The translations under genes and the position numbers were made by a program. Source: Zychaea mexicana (Eukaryota > Mucoromycota > Mucoromycetes > Mucorales > Lichtheimiaceae). From it: a DNA stretch of 64,000 nt. Under the pieces are notes generated by a model. It saw only the letters and a list, made by a program, of their open reading frames with translations, ran no database searches and had not been told where the DNA came from. The stretch covers positions 1 through 64,000 of the forward strand of contig NW_026516839.1 in NCBI RefSeq assembly GCF_025766255.1, given 5' to 3'. Positions within the stretch are counted from its first letter, which is position 1; each line of letters opens with the position of its first letter. Of this stretch, positions 12,239 through 24,500 are shown piece by piece.

Positions 12239-13563
12239 TCAACGAGAAATTTTCCTGCTATTCTTCGAAAACTGCGTTTCCAGCCGTTCCAGCAAAATCC
12301 GATCGGTATTGCTAAGCGCGCTTTCCAGTTTGTTTGCTAGGTCTAATTGTAATAAAGCTTCTTCAGGAGTATAGTGGAATAGTGACAGGCGCTGCAAATC
12401 GAGTTGGTAAAACGATTAGCATCTGACCAGACTAGAGTGGCATGCAAAGGCAGCGGTAAGATATAAATGATAGAGTACCTGGGGATCAGACTCGGGTAAT
12501 TGATTATTATCGTTTTTCACACTACATGCATCAGCCACCATGTCCAACATCCTTCCTACTCGTATTGTCTATCATGGTGCATTATGGTATGACTTTTTAA
12601 ATTTCATGCAGCCCAAACAATGAGGAAAGCGGGGCAAAAAAAATTAAGCACGTACCTTATCAAAATACATGGGTTGGGTGGGTCGGTTGCATTCTTTGGG
12701 AAATTCTACATGCAAATAGATTCTTGCTGATAACGGTATTGAAGTAGATCCCTAAGGAAAGAAAAGAAATTCAGCCATGTCAGCGCTTCGTCCGTCATAA
12801 ATCAGCAAGATGTTCAAAGATCACTACTACTTGCCTTTGCTTTTAATTTCATTTTCATCAGTTCCACCATGGTGTTCTTCTTCTTGACCATTGGTTTTAC
12901 CACCTTCTTGTTGCTTGATGCTCCTCCTCCTGTTGCTGCTGTTGTAGTTTTCAAAAATGTCTTGCTTATTTTTTCTTGTGCAGCCTGCTTCCGACTTTCC
13001 TTTTCATCCACATCCAACGAAGGACATTCATGATCCATCTTTAACCGATGCTTCAAACAAAAATCCTTATCACAGCCATTGCAGTGTACTGGCACTACGA
13101 CCTTGTGTTGTTCGAACTCGCGACACCCGGAAACAGCGCACTTTTTCTTCTTGACTAGGTCTAGTGGTCGACAGATGTGTTCTTCTAGTGCTTGCTCGAC
13201 ACGCGAACCTTCAGGCACCAATACCATGTTTTGACAGCTGTTGCACTGCACTACGCGTCTATCTACCTGTTCCCATTCCGAACAGTCGTGATCTGCAGGG
13301 AGTCCATGAGGCCCACTAATAATGTTTCTGTCTGCATGAGTTACGGAATTCCTTTAACCTAGAGAGAACAGATTGTTTACCAGAAGGTCTCATGACAAAA
13401 AAGACAAGTGATTGGCAAGAAGTCTGTTGAGAATCAGATTTGTATGTGAGATCCTCTTTTCACTGGCGATAGCACCTTTAATAACTCTTTTTTGTCCTCT
13501 TTCGGTACCGAGTGTTTGGCAGTTAGGTAATGAGCAATGTTTTCCAATATGAGGCAATTCCAT
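12239..13563 (-). CDS. ZFAND1: AN1 zinc-finger / ubiquitin-like protein ZFAND1 (Cuz1)
   Basis: Proteasome/Cdc48-associated stress factor of the ZFAND1/Cuz1 family, linked in yeast and humans to arsenite-induced stress-granule clearance. Exons: 13509-13563, 13381-13423, 12835-13315, 12656-12751, 12479-12568 and 12239-12391; total 305 aa. Finger 1 starts MELPHIGKHCSLPNC and ends FCGPHGLPADHDC; finger 2 runs from KKCAVSGC to FCLKHRLKMDHEC. The tail, from STSIPLSARIYLHVEFP through PMYFDK to KNDNNQLPE, matches the ubiquitin-like C-terminal domain of ZFAND1. Reaching it requires intron 3 (12752-12834) to use a GC donor (AAG|GCAAGT). Reading on through that intron instead adds six residues and a stop at 12814-12816, giving a short form with fingers only. 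Family assignment is strong; the GC-AG splice is inferred from homology and phase. Confidence 0.9.
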
Positions 13564-13717
13564 GGTAATAAGCAGGTAACAAGGTGAACGAAAACGAGTA
13601 GCTGCGAAAGTTCCGCCGAGTGTACCGGCTACGCTTTTTTATTATTGACTTTTTTTTAAATGGTTGTTGCTGTTCTATACATATAACGAGTTGGAGAAAG
13701 ATGTTTGTGTGTGAGAT

Positions 13718-14187
13718 CTATAAGGATGGTGACGATGAGGAGGAGCCGGTTGTTGGGGAATTCTTTTGTTGCTGTTTCAAAACGCTGTTTTTGAGTTGAA
13801 CTGCCTTTTCACTGAAAAGGTTCTTGTCGCGGGTTTCAAGGAGGTACTGATCCAAACCACCCTTCTTGTCAATCGTTCGTAGCACGGAAGTCGTGACCTT
13901 CAATTCCAAAAACTTTTGAAGTGTCTCGGAATACAGCTTTTTGCTTTGTACATTGGGCAACCAAAAGCGTCGAGTCTTCTTCTTGGAGAATGGGTTCTGG
14001 AAATATAACAGACATTGTTAAGTTGAATGTGCGTGTTCAAATTCGGTTAATTATTTTTTTTTTCAGTGCAAAAGGTCAAATGCTTTACATTGTTGCCAAA
14101 TTGAATGTGCTTTCCACCAAAGAGACCGCGCTGTGCACGCTTGAAGGTCGCTCGTGCTAATTCATAAGTGGGTCCTGCCGATAACAT
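13718..14187 (-). CDS. MRPL28: Mitochondrial ribosomal protein bL28m
   Basis: Large-subunit mitoribosome protein of the bacterial L28 family (yeast Mrpl24 type). Exons 14089-14187 and 13718-13996 (92-nt GT-AG intron) give 125 aa. The L28 signature is clear: RAQRGLFGGKHIQFGNN, then SKKKTRRFWLPNVQ and the helix LELKVTTSVLRTIDKKGGLDQYLL. The C-terminal 25 residues are a low-complexity Gln/Ser tail. The start is the first ATG of the frame, and the short Arg/Lys-containing N-terminus could target mitochondria. Lies just upstream of ZFAND1 on the same strand, 154 bp away; no functional link is implied. Confidence 0.93.
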
Positions 14188-14653
14188 GGTGTGTGTATGT
14201 TATATGTGGTGGTTTCGGTCAAAAGATGCAAGGGCAGTTCCGCCCCGCAAGTGGGAGTGGCTTTTGTTGTCTGGATATCCCAGCTGCCAAATCCCTGAAA
14301 TGCAGGAATTGGAAATTTGATTTCTCTTATGTATATCAATTAAGATATAGCAGCTGGTACCGATACTGGTCATGTGCTATCTGCTAATGCATAGTAGTAT
14401 GTGTGTGTATACGTCGACAATAATTCGCCTATGGCTATTGGGTAGTTTGGCAGTGCATTGAAGAAGCTTTAAAGAATAAGGTATACGCCATTGACATGTC
14501 TTTTTGCCGGGAGAGAAAATCTCTGTACATTTGACAACCCGGACGAAGTCAGAAATAGAAAGGATGGAGTAGTATTTGCTGCTGGAAACATATGTTTTTT
14601 TGTTCCTTGCCTGGAACAAGAACAAGCTCAGGTCAAGTTGAGCAAGTTTGTGC
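14188..14653. other. Intergenic spacer
   Basis: No recognisable protein or RNA feature. Contains the promoter side of bL28m and the region upstream of the unresolved + strand locus that begins near 14,654. Confidence 0.5.
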
Positions 14654-14989
14654 ATGACCACGATGCTTTCCACAACGAGCGCTTCATTTCCCAGTCGAAT
14701 ATATGACCGAACGGATTTATCCAGGCACGATCAACCCACACAGCAACAAGAGCATTGCGTCTACTATCTTGGACGGTGGCGATAGGCCCCGGTCTCGTGT
14801 TGCTGCAGGAGACATGCCGGACCAACCAATCATTAATAACTCGGCCACGGTCCTTGGACGGTGGTGGTCCGTCGCAGTAACGAGAGACGCCACCGCGAAC
14901 ATTCGAATTCTGCCAGTAGACCAGATTATTATGGCTTCAAGCAACCAACTAATGCTGATATGATCCAGGATCTGCCCTATACTGATTAA
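14654..14989 (+). CDS. Small unidentified protein (2 exons), possibly prematurely stopped
   Basis: Not recognised. Exons 14654-14775 and 14878-14989 join in phase (GT-AG, 102-nt intron) to a 77-residue product beginning MTTMLSTTSASFPSR and ending MIQDLPYTD. Composition is hydrophilic, rich in Arg/Gln/Asn/Ser, with no membrane segment. The reading frame goes on past the stop: TAA at 14987-14989 is followed by Leu-Arg, a second TAA at 14996-14998, then a coding-like stretch YVRQTFEEIELSAAKG to about 15,150. The true gene may therefore be longer and interrupted. A different frame over 15048-15150 (TIWNDWDETSMHAQVPPIP) also looks coding, so the structure is unsettled. Confidence 0.35.
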
Positions 14990-14999
14990 TTACGCTAAT

Positions 15000-15797
15000 A
15001 TGTGCGCCAAACCTTTGAGGAAATAGAACTAAGCGCCGCAAAAGGGGTTGTGGATGATGCAGAAAAGAAATGTGACAATCTGGAACGATTGGGACGAAAC
15101 ATCAATGCACGCCCAGGTGCCACCCATTCCAAAGCAATACAACAGATCTTCTACTACAACTACTACTACTGCTACTGCTACTTTTACATTCTTACCTTCT
15201 CCTCACCACCGTCATAATGATGATAGTGGTCCTTCTGCAGGCGCCACTATTACTTATTTTATTGCCACTGCTGCTAGTGGTACTGACGCTGACGTTGATT
15301 TGCACTGTCGTCATGTCAATAACAACAGCCATAATATCATCAAACATGCGGTGCTCAACGACAACAACAATCATCACGGTCGTAATCACCTTCATTGTCA
15401 CACTAGCGGCCAAATCCACCTCCATGATCATAATGACGACAAGAACAAATTAGACGTTTCACCTCGTCCTTCTCTGCCTCCCTCTTCCTATCATCATCAT
15501 CATCAACGATACCGTCGTACAACCAACCCGTACTCGATCATCAGCTTACTTCAGCCTGCATCGTCTTCCCCTGTAAAAGTGTATTGTGATTATGACCAAA
15601 TAGACCATTGCATAGCGACAACGATGCCCTGTAATCAAGCCAATGTTTTCGACCTTCATTTGCCCTTATTCTTTTTCTCTTCCCTCCCTATTATAGACAG
15701 CTTGTACTTGCCTTCTTCTCCACTATCATTTCCCTCAATCACACACATATTGTATATATCGTATACACAATTATTCACCATGAAAATGATTGTATGA
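15000..15797 (+). other. Unresolved coding-like and low-complexity stretch
   Basis: An open frame 15048-15797 starts with plausible sequence (TIWNDWDETSMHAQ), then becomes a Thr tract (ACT/GCT repeats at about 15150-15185) and a His/Asn/Asp-rich tract driven by CAT/CAC and AAC triplets. The last third is hydrophobic and resembles UTR. A second frame (15002-15150) continues the product of the preceding locus beyond its stops. I cannot decide which, if either, is translated. Confidence 0.25.
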
Positions 15798-16255
15798 ATA
15801 CTTCTATACTACAATAATTTTGTTATTCTCTTCATCGATGCGCACAATCAACTCTGATTTCAATCTACAATATTCTACACATCATTCCCTTTCTAAATCC
15901 ATACTATACAATAAATCTGTTTATTGATATTCTTCCACCTTTGCGACACCAATATTTGTTACCCGGTAATTAGAATATCCACCCAGAATTTTTCATTCTT
16001 ATATTTCAAAACCCTTCCTTTCCTGTACACTAAGACAGTCAATATGTACTATCTCGTAAGGGAGCAATCAGCCATTTTGCATCATTTCTCGGGCTATATG
16101 ATAGTGCATAGTTCAATGCTAATAGTATTATCTATGAGCCATTTCGCCAAAAATTGCTATCAAATAGACTATATGGTACGACGTTTTATTGTTATTACTA
16201 TCTAATACTACTGCTGCATGCATAGTATTTAACCGAGTAGCTACGTATGTTGTAG
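15798..16255. other. Intergenic spacer
   Basis: AT-rich, no gene seen. Probably the 3' flanks of the unresolved + strand locus and of the minus-strand membrane-protein gene. Confidence 0.5.
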
Positions 16256-17958
16256 TCAGCCGTCTAAGTTTACAACAAAAGCAAGACTGGCTTCTGCATT
16301 GATAGAAATCACGGAAACAGCCCCAGTACCTGGATCTTTGTTCTTTTTGAACCCGACTTTCTCAGAATACTTGCTCACTTCAAAAATCAGTTCATCATCA
16401 TTTTCGTCATTTTCTTCATCCTTGAAACTGTCTATTGTTTTGACTGTGGCTCGTGACGTCCATGATTTCGCTTTAAATGCACCAGTATACTCGGCGGGCT
16501 ATTACAGTAATTAAAAATTAGTACCATGCTATCCCATCATATATACAAACAATTTACTGTATACAATACTCTAGATGTCTTACTCACCATGACAATCTCT
16601 ACTGGACTTTTGACTGACCCAAAGGATGCATTGACATGCTCGGACCCGGCTAACAGTTGAGCATACACATGACCCGTGTTTGTGTCTGTCGTAATTGTAT
16701 CGTGTGCAATAATATTTTCAAGAGTAATTGAGCCTGCTTTTTGTTCTTCTTCGCCGATGTTGGTCTGAGCACGAATTCCTTGAGCTGTGGCATTTTGCAT
16801 AGTAATCATAGTGCTATTATGCTGACCAGTTGCGGTTGCATCAATATATCTTGCCGAAAGGTTCCAAGCGTAGATAGGTGCATTGAGCGAATTTAGTTGA
16901 ATAGAGTCTGAAACGGAGACGTCATTGAGCCGAATCGGGTAGTGGGACGTTTCCAGATGCACTGATTCGGTCGCACGCAAATTGCCACCATCATATTGTA
17001 GTTCTCTATTTGTGGTGCTGAGCATAATATCTTTGCCATACCATGCTGGGGTGCTGGTGCCGTTGAACCGGATGGGTGCATTTTCAGTCCGTAATTCGAG
17101 AGTATCCATGGGGTTTAACTCGGAGGAAATATCATCATTGACAATGATCTCCATATTGTGTGTTGCAATGACTACCGTACGTGCGTAGTCGAAAGGAACA
17201 TACACGTTGATATGTATATAGATACAAGCACGGTACTTGTAGTATTCTCGGTCTGGCAGTGATAAGAGCAAGTGCGTCCCCTTGTCGGGATGGTAGTCAT
17301 GCGTGAAGTCGAAACCATTGGAAATCAAGTCGGCAGGGTATGTGTTTACGCGTGACATAATGACACCACCACCATCGAAAACATCGTTCGGAGATGAACG
17401 ATGGATATGTATAACGCCGTTTGAAACGTGTCCCACAATTTCAATAGAGATGTTATGGTTATTGCCATAAAGCTGAATCGAGGGGGGTAAAGGGAACCAG
17501 CTTATGTATCCGTCGCGTACGCATTGATCGAGTGCTGGGTCCCACTGGGCTGGCGGCGATGATAACAATTGGACCAACTTCATAATTAGAGGTGCCAATG
17601 TACAAACAGCGAGACCGATTGTGAGGACATCGATAAGTCGCCTTTTATTTGGAGATGACGTTGATCTCACTCCTAATAATGACGTTTGCTCCTCATCGTC
17701 GTGTTCCTCCTCTACTGCTCCATTGATTGTATCTGTCAAATGGTTTTGGGCCTGCTGTGAATAATCATGAGAATGCCCGCTGCTGCTGCTCTCGTCCTCT
17801 TGCTGTTGATGTTCTGACTCAGGATCCTCTGATTAAAATACTGTTCTTTAGATATCCATTACTACTACGGCACCACAAGCTATTTGTATATAAAAGATGC
17901 AGAGGTTACTGGCTGCTTATGCTATTATACCTTGATGCTTAAGTCTGAAAGTTTGCAT
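16256..17958 (-). CDS. Type II membrane protein with large extracytoplasmic beta-rich domain, function unknown
   Basis: Not assigned to a named family. Exons 17931-17958, 16588-17828 and 16256-16498 join to 503 aa. Residues 1-65 are a hydrophilic acidic Gln/Ser-rich cytoplasmic tail ending in a basic KRR patch. One transmembrane helix follows (VLTIGLAVCTLAPLIMKLVQLL). The rest is predicted outside the cytosol, with many N-x-S/T sites (NHNIS, NGTST, NLSAR, NSTM, NATA, NASF). It is made of short repeated beta-strand-like segments (LELRTENAPIRF, SIQLNSLNAPIYAW), suggesting a solenoid or adhesin-like fold. The last exon has an acidic loop (DEENDENDDE). The first exon of nine codons rests on a phase-matched GT-AG intron. 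Topology is inferred; function is unknown. Confidence 0.75.
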
Positions 17959-18540
17959 GTGAACTACAGTTGAGAATTCGATGAAAGAGTCTATTTTATA
18001 CGCACAAGGAGGAATTCTGCTGAGCAAAAAAAGAAGCAACATGTCCTCCGCTTTGTGTCACACATACACGAGCAAAAACATCCTGTACGACCCCAAAACC
18101 AAGCGGGCATGAGCAATTCGAAATCTGTTGTCTAATCTTTCTTATTCTTCTCCAGTATTACGCATTTTTAGCTTCGCCCTTTAAGATAAAGTGCATCAAA
18201 GATATAGTACCATATACCGCATCATTCATATACTATCCACAAGCAAAATAGCACTTGTTCGCAAGTATTTTCATTTGGCATTGACGTTGTAGTTTAATAG
18301 GTTGATGTGCGGGATCAATTATAGCTAAACAAGCAATATTGTTGCTGGTCAACACAAGAAGCAGCATCTGAAATTACCATTGAGCAGTAATGATTGTAAG
18401 CGTTAATCAGCAAAGCATAAGCTACTAAAAGCAGCGGTGAAAAAGCGCGTCTTTTTTGCTAACATGGCTACAAGTATGATATAAACGAGAAGAGAGAACT
18501 AACCTTCGACTTTTTTACTAATCCTGTATTAATCTTTTTC
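17959..18540. other. Intergenic region upstream of the type II membrane protein
   Basis: Promoter side of the minus-strand gene starting at 17,958. No conserved reading frame or RNA gene recognised. Confidence 0.5.
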
Positions 18541-18555
18541 ATATGGTCTGTTAGA

Positions 18556-19084
18556 TTCAAGCGTACTGTTATTTCCAGAGACGGCCTTCTTGGCAGAAGA
18601 TGAGATGACCTTGAAAGAATCGGTAAACTGTCGGGGTTAGTACAGAGAACAGTAATGCAGAAGAAGGTGATATCTTATTAACAGCTAAAAATGTATCTGA
18701 TTAAGTAGATCTTTCGGATCATTATATGTTACCATATTGATTCTCATTTACCGTTGGAGGATTGGGAAGTTGCTTGGACGCGTTTGGAGCCTTCGACTTG
18801 TGCACGGATCGATCCGTTTAATGTGTGTACAATTAAGGGGTCATCAGCAGTGACATGGTTTTAAATGGAACGCGGCCATTGCCCATGCGAGCAACCGTGG
18901 TGTGGTTGCCGTTGTAAGCTTCAAAATCACACGAGAATTCAATGCTGACACGTCAAGCAAACGTGCTGCATGCATGCCTCCGGTACGCTCATATACGGAC
19001 GACCGCGTATTAACCCTTGCCAGAATCTTTCCGGATGTCGTGAAGGATCTCATCGTCAGCTACAACGAACGAGCCAGTTTTTAA
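18556..19084 (+). pseudogene. Coding-like fragment with a frameshift, unidentified
   Basis: Coding-like pieces can be read in order on the + strand: LLFPETAFLAEDEMTLKES (ends at a GT donor near 18,630), then PLEDWEVAWTRLEPSTCAR up to TIKGSSAVTWF. The frame then shifts by one base at the T run in TGGTTTTAAATGG (about 18,856-18,868) and continues as KWNAAIAHASNRGVVAVVSF to the stop after YNERASF at 19,084. The break could be a real mutation or a homopolymer error. I do not recognise the family. The pieces lie head-on to the type II membrane protein gene and are followed by more coding-like fragments. Confidence 0.4.
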
Positions 19085-20107
19085 CAATTCGATTTTATGA
19101 AGTGTTTCATTTTTATGCTGTCAACAAAAAAGCAATCGGTATCTCCAGGCTGCAAATCATTGAAGAAGCGCAACAGCAAAATATAGCATTTCAATTGAAG
19201 CATATGACAATCCATCAGGGATTGGTGACGCATGGGAGCATCTAGAGGTCTCCGACTATCATAACGACGATACCTCAGTAAAAATTGCTTGAACCGTCTT
19301 TCAAAACTACAGTGTCCATGGACAGGTTTTGCACGTGGATTTTTCCAGCACCTCATCATTGTTGGTCGATGGCTATATGTAAAGGAAGTGCCCGGAAGCT
19401 TTCGTACTGTCCTTTGCCAGCAAGCGAAACGATTGACGAATATGGCCGCTTGGATCTTGCTTCTTCTGCTTAACTAGCCACCGCAGAGCCATATTCATCG
19501 GATTACAGCCAGGTGAGACATCAGTGAAAGTTGTCTCAATGCGACTGGAATTATCATTACACTTAACGAAGATAAGAAAATAAAACCTCTCTTCGTTGGA
19601 CTACAAGTCAACACAGGACGGGTGTACTTGATTTCGATTCTCTCGGGCACTTCTTTCGACTTCCACAGATCATGCAAGATTTATCCAGCCATTAGAAGAG
19701 AGTGTGGAGAATGTTTGGTGGCTATTGTTACTAGAAAGATAAACGACGAGGAGTACTTTTTTTCGGGTTATTTTGCGCAGCCTAAGCAGATATACACTAT
19801 CAATTAAATTGAATATAGCTCTATGACATATAATAACTGTAGCGATCTTTTCTCAATATAGAGGATGAAAAGCTTAGAAAATACCGCTGCAGTCAAGTGT
19901 ACTTCGGTTACCAAACGTTATTTTTTGACGTGCCTTGTTCAAGAATATTTAACCTGTATCCTTCAAGCTGTATCGTCGTGGCAATCAGATCAAGAATTTT
20001 TGTCCATTGATTTCGATGACTTTAATATGTTGAGGTTATTAACCACTTTGCACCGATTGACAATTGCTGACTGTATAAATGACGCCACGCAGTGTCTTGC
20101 TTTGTAA
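19085..20107 (+). pseudogene. Further coding-like fragments, unidentified multi-exon or decayed gene
   Basis: Several short stretches look translated but do not join cleanly: a segment with AYDNPSGIGDAWEHLEVSDY near 19,200-19,285; FQHLIIVGRWLYVKEVPGS near 19,340-19,400; VGLQVNTGRVYLISILSG to ECGECLVAIVTRKINDEEY near 19,590-19,800; and an intact frame 19,865-20,107 (80 aa, hydrophobic helices, three Cys). They may be exons of one gene together with 18,556-19,084, or a pseudogene. No domain recognised. Consistent splice sites could not be found for the whole set. Confidence 0.3.
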
Positions 20108-21518
20108 TAAGTCTCAAGAAGACAAATGTACAATGGAAGCCTATTATTGTACTCAGTGAAGCTTTTGTTATCAATTAAATATTGCCATTTTCTTTCTTTT
20201 CAAAGCGGTCCTTTACAAAGAACCAAAAAAATGTATATACTGCTTCGACTTACTGTGTTATAACTATTTCGATAGTCATCAATATTTAATCAATTAAAGA
20301 GAGTCGGTCTCCTCTATTGCTCAGGCACAAAAAGGCACTGTAGAATAATATATAAAGGGCTAAGCATTGAGCCTGATGTTACATACAAACATGAATACAA
20401 CAGTGAGTGACAATCCAGATTGATGCAATTTAGCTGCTCCTGTATCCCAAGGTCGAATTATTTACCAAGATTATTCGTTACCGAGTTGCTATCACTGCTA
20501 CTGCTAAATTGAGTTGTAGTTGTTCTCCAACTTTTGAAAAACATACGAGTACATAGGCTAAGCTTTTAGTTGCAAAATTGACTGCCAGACTTTAAAAGAT
20601 CAAAAGGTTTTCATTAATTAAAACGGTTCTCGATCTAGTACCCAATGGTATATATTCAATAGTGCCCTCTTTAGTTCATTCATTCCATGCTATGTAAAAA
20701 TTGTTGAGAAGCAGTTTGATTTATTTAGCATTGTCAAGAAGTAGAAGAAACGAAACACCAAGCTAATCAGACCGACAAAGCCATAAAACTCGCTTTTATA
20801 ATAGTCATTTTACAACAACTTCTTCACAAAAACGATGTATGTTTATATCGAATGCATCAAGTACGATAAGGAGAGCTGTTTTCCACGCCCCACACCTTTT
20901 TTTCTTTTAGAAAAAGACGAGAAAGAAAGTCCAAGTCTGTATGTACCATAGAAAAATAAACATGTCAATAAATCGTGTTATGATGTGCCTGACCTGCCTT
21001 TATCGTTATACTTTAGTGTTACTTCTGTATGTGTGCTATGAAAGCGCTGCAACAGATAATTCGTGATTTGTTAGTCCTGGCGGCAACTCGACTCTTGGCT
21101 TGACGAAAGAGGGCTCCGTACATGAACAAATCTTTATGGCTCAAGGATGGCAAAGCATACGACGTCAATACTGCTCTAACTAAGAATCGAGGTTATTGAG
21201 TGATTAGCCTACCTGAAGAGGAACTCTGTGCTAAATGTCAAAATACCGATGGTAACTTTGGCAAACAAATGAACTAAATTTGCACACTTGGCTCCTGTGA
21301 GGTCGATTCTTCCAATATGAGCAACCACCACCTCATCCACCTTTATTTGCTAAAATAAGCAATACTTTGTAAAAAACACCATCAAAACACGTCAGAAATG
21401 CCACAATTACAAATGCAGCCCAGTGTGACACAGACTATAAAATTCATCAATGTAACGGTCGCGAGCACCGCTTTTTTTTCTTTTCCCCTCGCGTTTTGAC
21501 ACGTTCAGTTTCTCTAAA
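20108..21518. other. Long intergenic region upstream of DHX29
   Basis: About 1.4 kb, AT-rich, with nothing recognisable in six frames. It should contain the DHX29 promoter. Confidence 0.5.
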
Positions 21519-24500
21519 ATGCCCAAAAAGAAGAAATCCACTTTCAAGAACTCTGTCAATCGCGGTTTCGCTGTAATTGGAGCTGCACCAGCGAAAAAGG
21601 CTACCTCTGACGAAAATACCTCTGCCGAGACAACAGCGACAACAACGACAGCAGCAGCAACTCCAGAACAAGCACCCGTTGACGACGGCAAGATCATCGG
21701 TGATTTCGGAGCAACATTAGCACAGCAGCAGAAAAATGTTCTACCAGCGTCTCAGCCAACAAAGTCTCTACCCAAAAAATCAAAAACGACAACTTCACCT
21801 CCACTGGAACAGCCCGAGTCTGAATCGGACATGGTGCTACGTCTGGCGAAACGTTTTGGATCGGTCAACGATCGCAAATCGGTCACCATGGTTAATGAGT
21901 TGTCACAGCCCGACAAAGAGGACGGCAAAGTGCGACCGTTTGCACTGACTGCAAACATAGAATATGATCTTTTGCAGGTGCTGAAGCACCAGGGCCGATT
22001 GGATACTTTTGGTAAGGTTTGATATACATTACTGGCAGCAATAGTAGTGATATAAATCATTGATCGAGGGAAATTGTAAATTGGATGTAGCCGCAGCAAA
22101 ACGTTTGGGCCGGAGAAAACCTCATCCACTGGACCGGGACCGCTTCATCGGTCAAATGGATGTTACTCACCGTACGCTTGTCAAATTGGGTTTCGAAAAC
22201 GATGATGTTGATCAGGCGTTCAGGGCCACAGTATCCTCGAACATTGACGACCTATTGGATTGGGTGGGTTTGATTATCATATGCTCAAGTTCGTAAGGAG
22301 AAAAGAGGAGGTAGGATGATTAATCATTTAATTTCTTATCCAGCTCTGCGTTCATTTGCCATATGAGAAAATGCCTGTTGGATTTTTCGATAAATATTTC
22401 ACAGAAGAAGGTAAAGTAGTATTTTCTTAAATTGAGCACGTGAATATTGAAGACCAAGATATTAACTGTAAACTTTATTTTTCTTACTAGGCTTGTCAAT
22501 TCGAGCTGACGTTGCCGCCGATGATAAGAAAGAAGGCGGGAAAACACGAGTGACGGAAGCACAGGCGCCTCAGAGCGACGTCAAGTTTAAAAGAGAAGAG
22601 ATCAAGGAAAATACGGCAGATGATGATTTCAAATCTAGGATATTGCGGGCCGCTCAGGAGTATTACGTAAGTGTATAATATACCTTTGTTTTTATCGATC
22701 CATCTCCTCCCCACTCGGCTCTTTTGGCGTCCAGATCTACTAAACCGAAGAGTCGTTAAATATAACAGGACGATGAAGAGGAAGAAGAAGATGTGAATGA
22801 AAGATATGCAAAACATAAAGTCGAACTATCACAACTAGAAGACAAGATATCATCGTCCTCCGGCAAATCGAAAAAGAAAAAGAAAACCAATCTCTCAGGA
22901 GATATCAGCAATGTCAAAGAAACAGAAGCGAAGATTGATCAGCTGCGCAAACTTATACGCGATCTCGAAGCAAATTATGAATTTGACAAGCGAAGAGCAC
23001 AGGCTCTTTACTCAGAAGAGCAGAAAAAGGCCACAGAAGCACGTCGCGTAGAAAGTGAAAAGTTACGTCAGCAGCAACGAGAAGAAGAAGCTGCTAGAAT
23101 AGCCAATGAAGAGGCGACACAGGAAGCTGCGGATATTGATCCCTTGGACTTTGGTCCAGGATTTGGAGGTGATGAAGATGGTGACGATGAGGAAGGCGGT
23201 CTTTTTGGTGCATTGATGGGAGACGACGACAACAATGTAGAACCAGTGACGACTGCAAATACTGTCGTATCATACAACATCATTGATACGGCAACTCCAA
23301 ACTGGAAAGGTCGCTATCCCAAAGATATGTTGGCAGAGTACTGCAGGCGCAATGGTGATCTGAAGCCATCCTACACCAAAACTGAGATTAATCGGACCTG
23401 CTGGAGAGCCGCAGTCAAGCTCACACCTCCACAGAAACAAGACAAACCGACAATTTTTGAACTGTCACCGGATCTTGCGGCTGTTACAAAGGAAGGAGCA
23501 GAACAACTTGTTTCGGTATGTATCTATTATGTCTTATTTGTGTGTGAAAGAAAAAGAGATATCGATTTCCACTAAACGAGCTTTGACCTCGTAGACGACT
23601 TGCCTCTTTGAGCTGGATGCCGACTCAGCTGTATATAAGATTATGCCGGTGGTATTCAAGGACCTTTGGCTGGAATGGCTTGATGCAAAGGTAAGACTAA
23701 ATAAAAAAGGAAAGACATGATAAAGAAAAAAAACAGATTCGCATTTGATACGCAAATATTAACTGTTCACTATACGTATATAGAACAAACTGGAAGAAGA
23801 GCAACGCATCGAAGCAGATCGCAAGCGTATGGAATTATTTGTTGATTTGATCAACGAATCATACGGTCGCGCAAAGACGCCAGGCAGTGTAAGTTCGAAC
23901 TAGTGACATTATACTTGTTACAACGCTAACCTGAGGTCATGTGATTCTCATTACTACACTCGGTATATATAGTTTGATACCCATGAAAAAGAAGATCTGC
24001 CAAATGAAGATGAGGCTGGTGCTGCTGGTGGCTCGAAGAACATGGTTACAAAACGGAAACAAACTTTTGCGCGAACCAAAAACAATTTCCAAAAACGGTT
24101 GAAAACGGAGGAGTATGTGAAAATGAAGGTAAACAATAGGTTTTTTTGTAGCTGTTGCTGACGTCTAGTAATCTGCAGACACACATCTAAAATCTTATAT
24201 ACAAAAACAACGATAATTTCATTAAGAAAAAACGCGAGGAACTGCCAATGGCTAGCTACCGAGACAAAGTCTTGGAACTTGTAAACGGTCACCAAGTACT
24301 CATAGTATCTGGCGAAACTGGATGGTAATTACTGGAGTGGTGCTTAAACTCACTCATGAAGAAGAATAATACGACTAGTAGTGTATAAAACTAACAAATT
24401 TCACTTTTCTCTTATGCGTATATAGTGGTAAGAGTACTCAGGTGCCCCAGTTTATCGCCGAATACCTGCTACAAGGCTCGAGTACTGCTGGATCTGTCAT

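Noticed and set aside
12814..12834. Stop codon giving a 193-codon ZFAND1 C-terminus at KASSSDL
   Set aside because: It lies just beyond a GC donor. The UBL tail, encoded by three downstream exons, joins in phase and matches ZFAND1, so the long form is preferred.
15192..15453. Frames on both strands within the CAT/AAC-rich tract
   Set aside because: Simple-sequence artefacts of ACT and CAT repeats.
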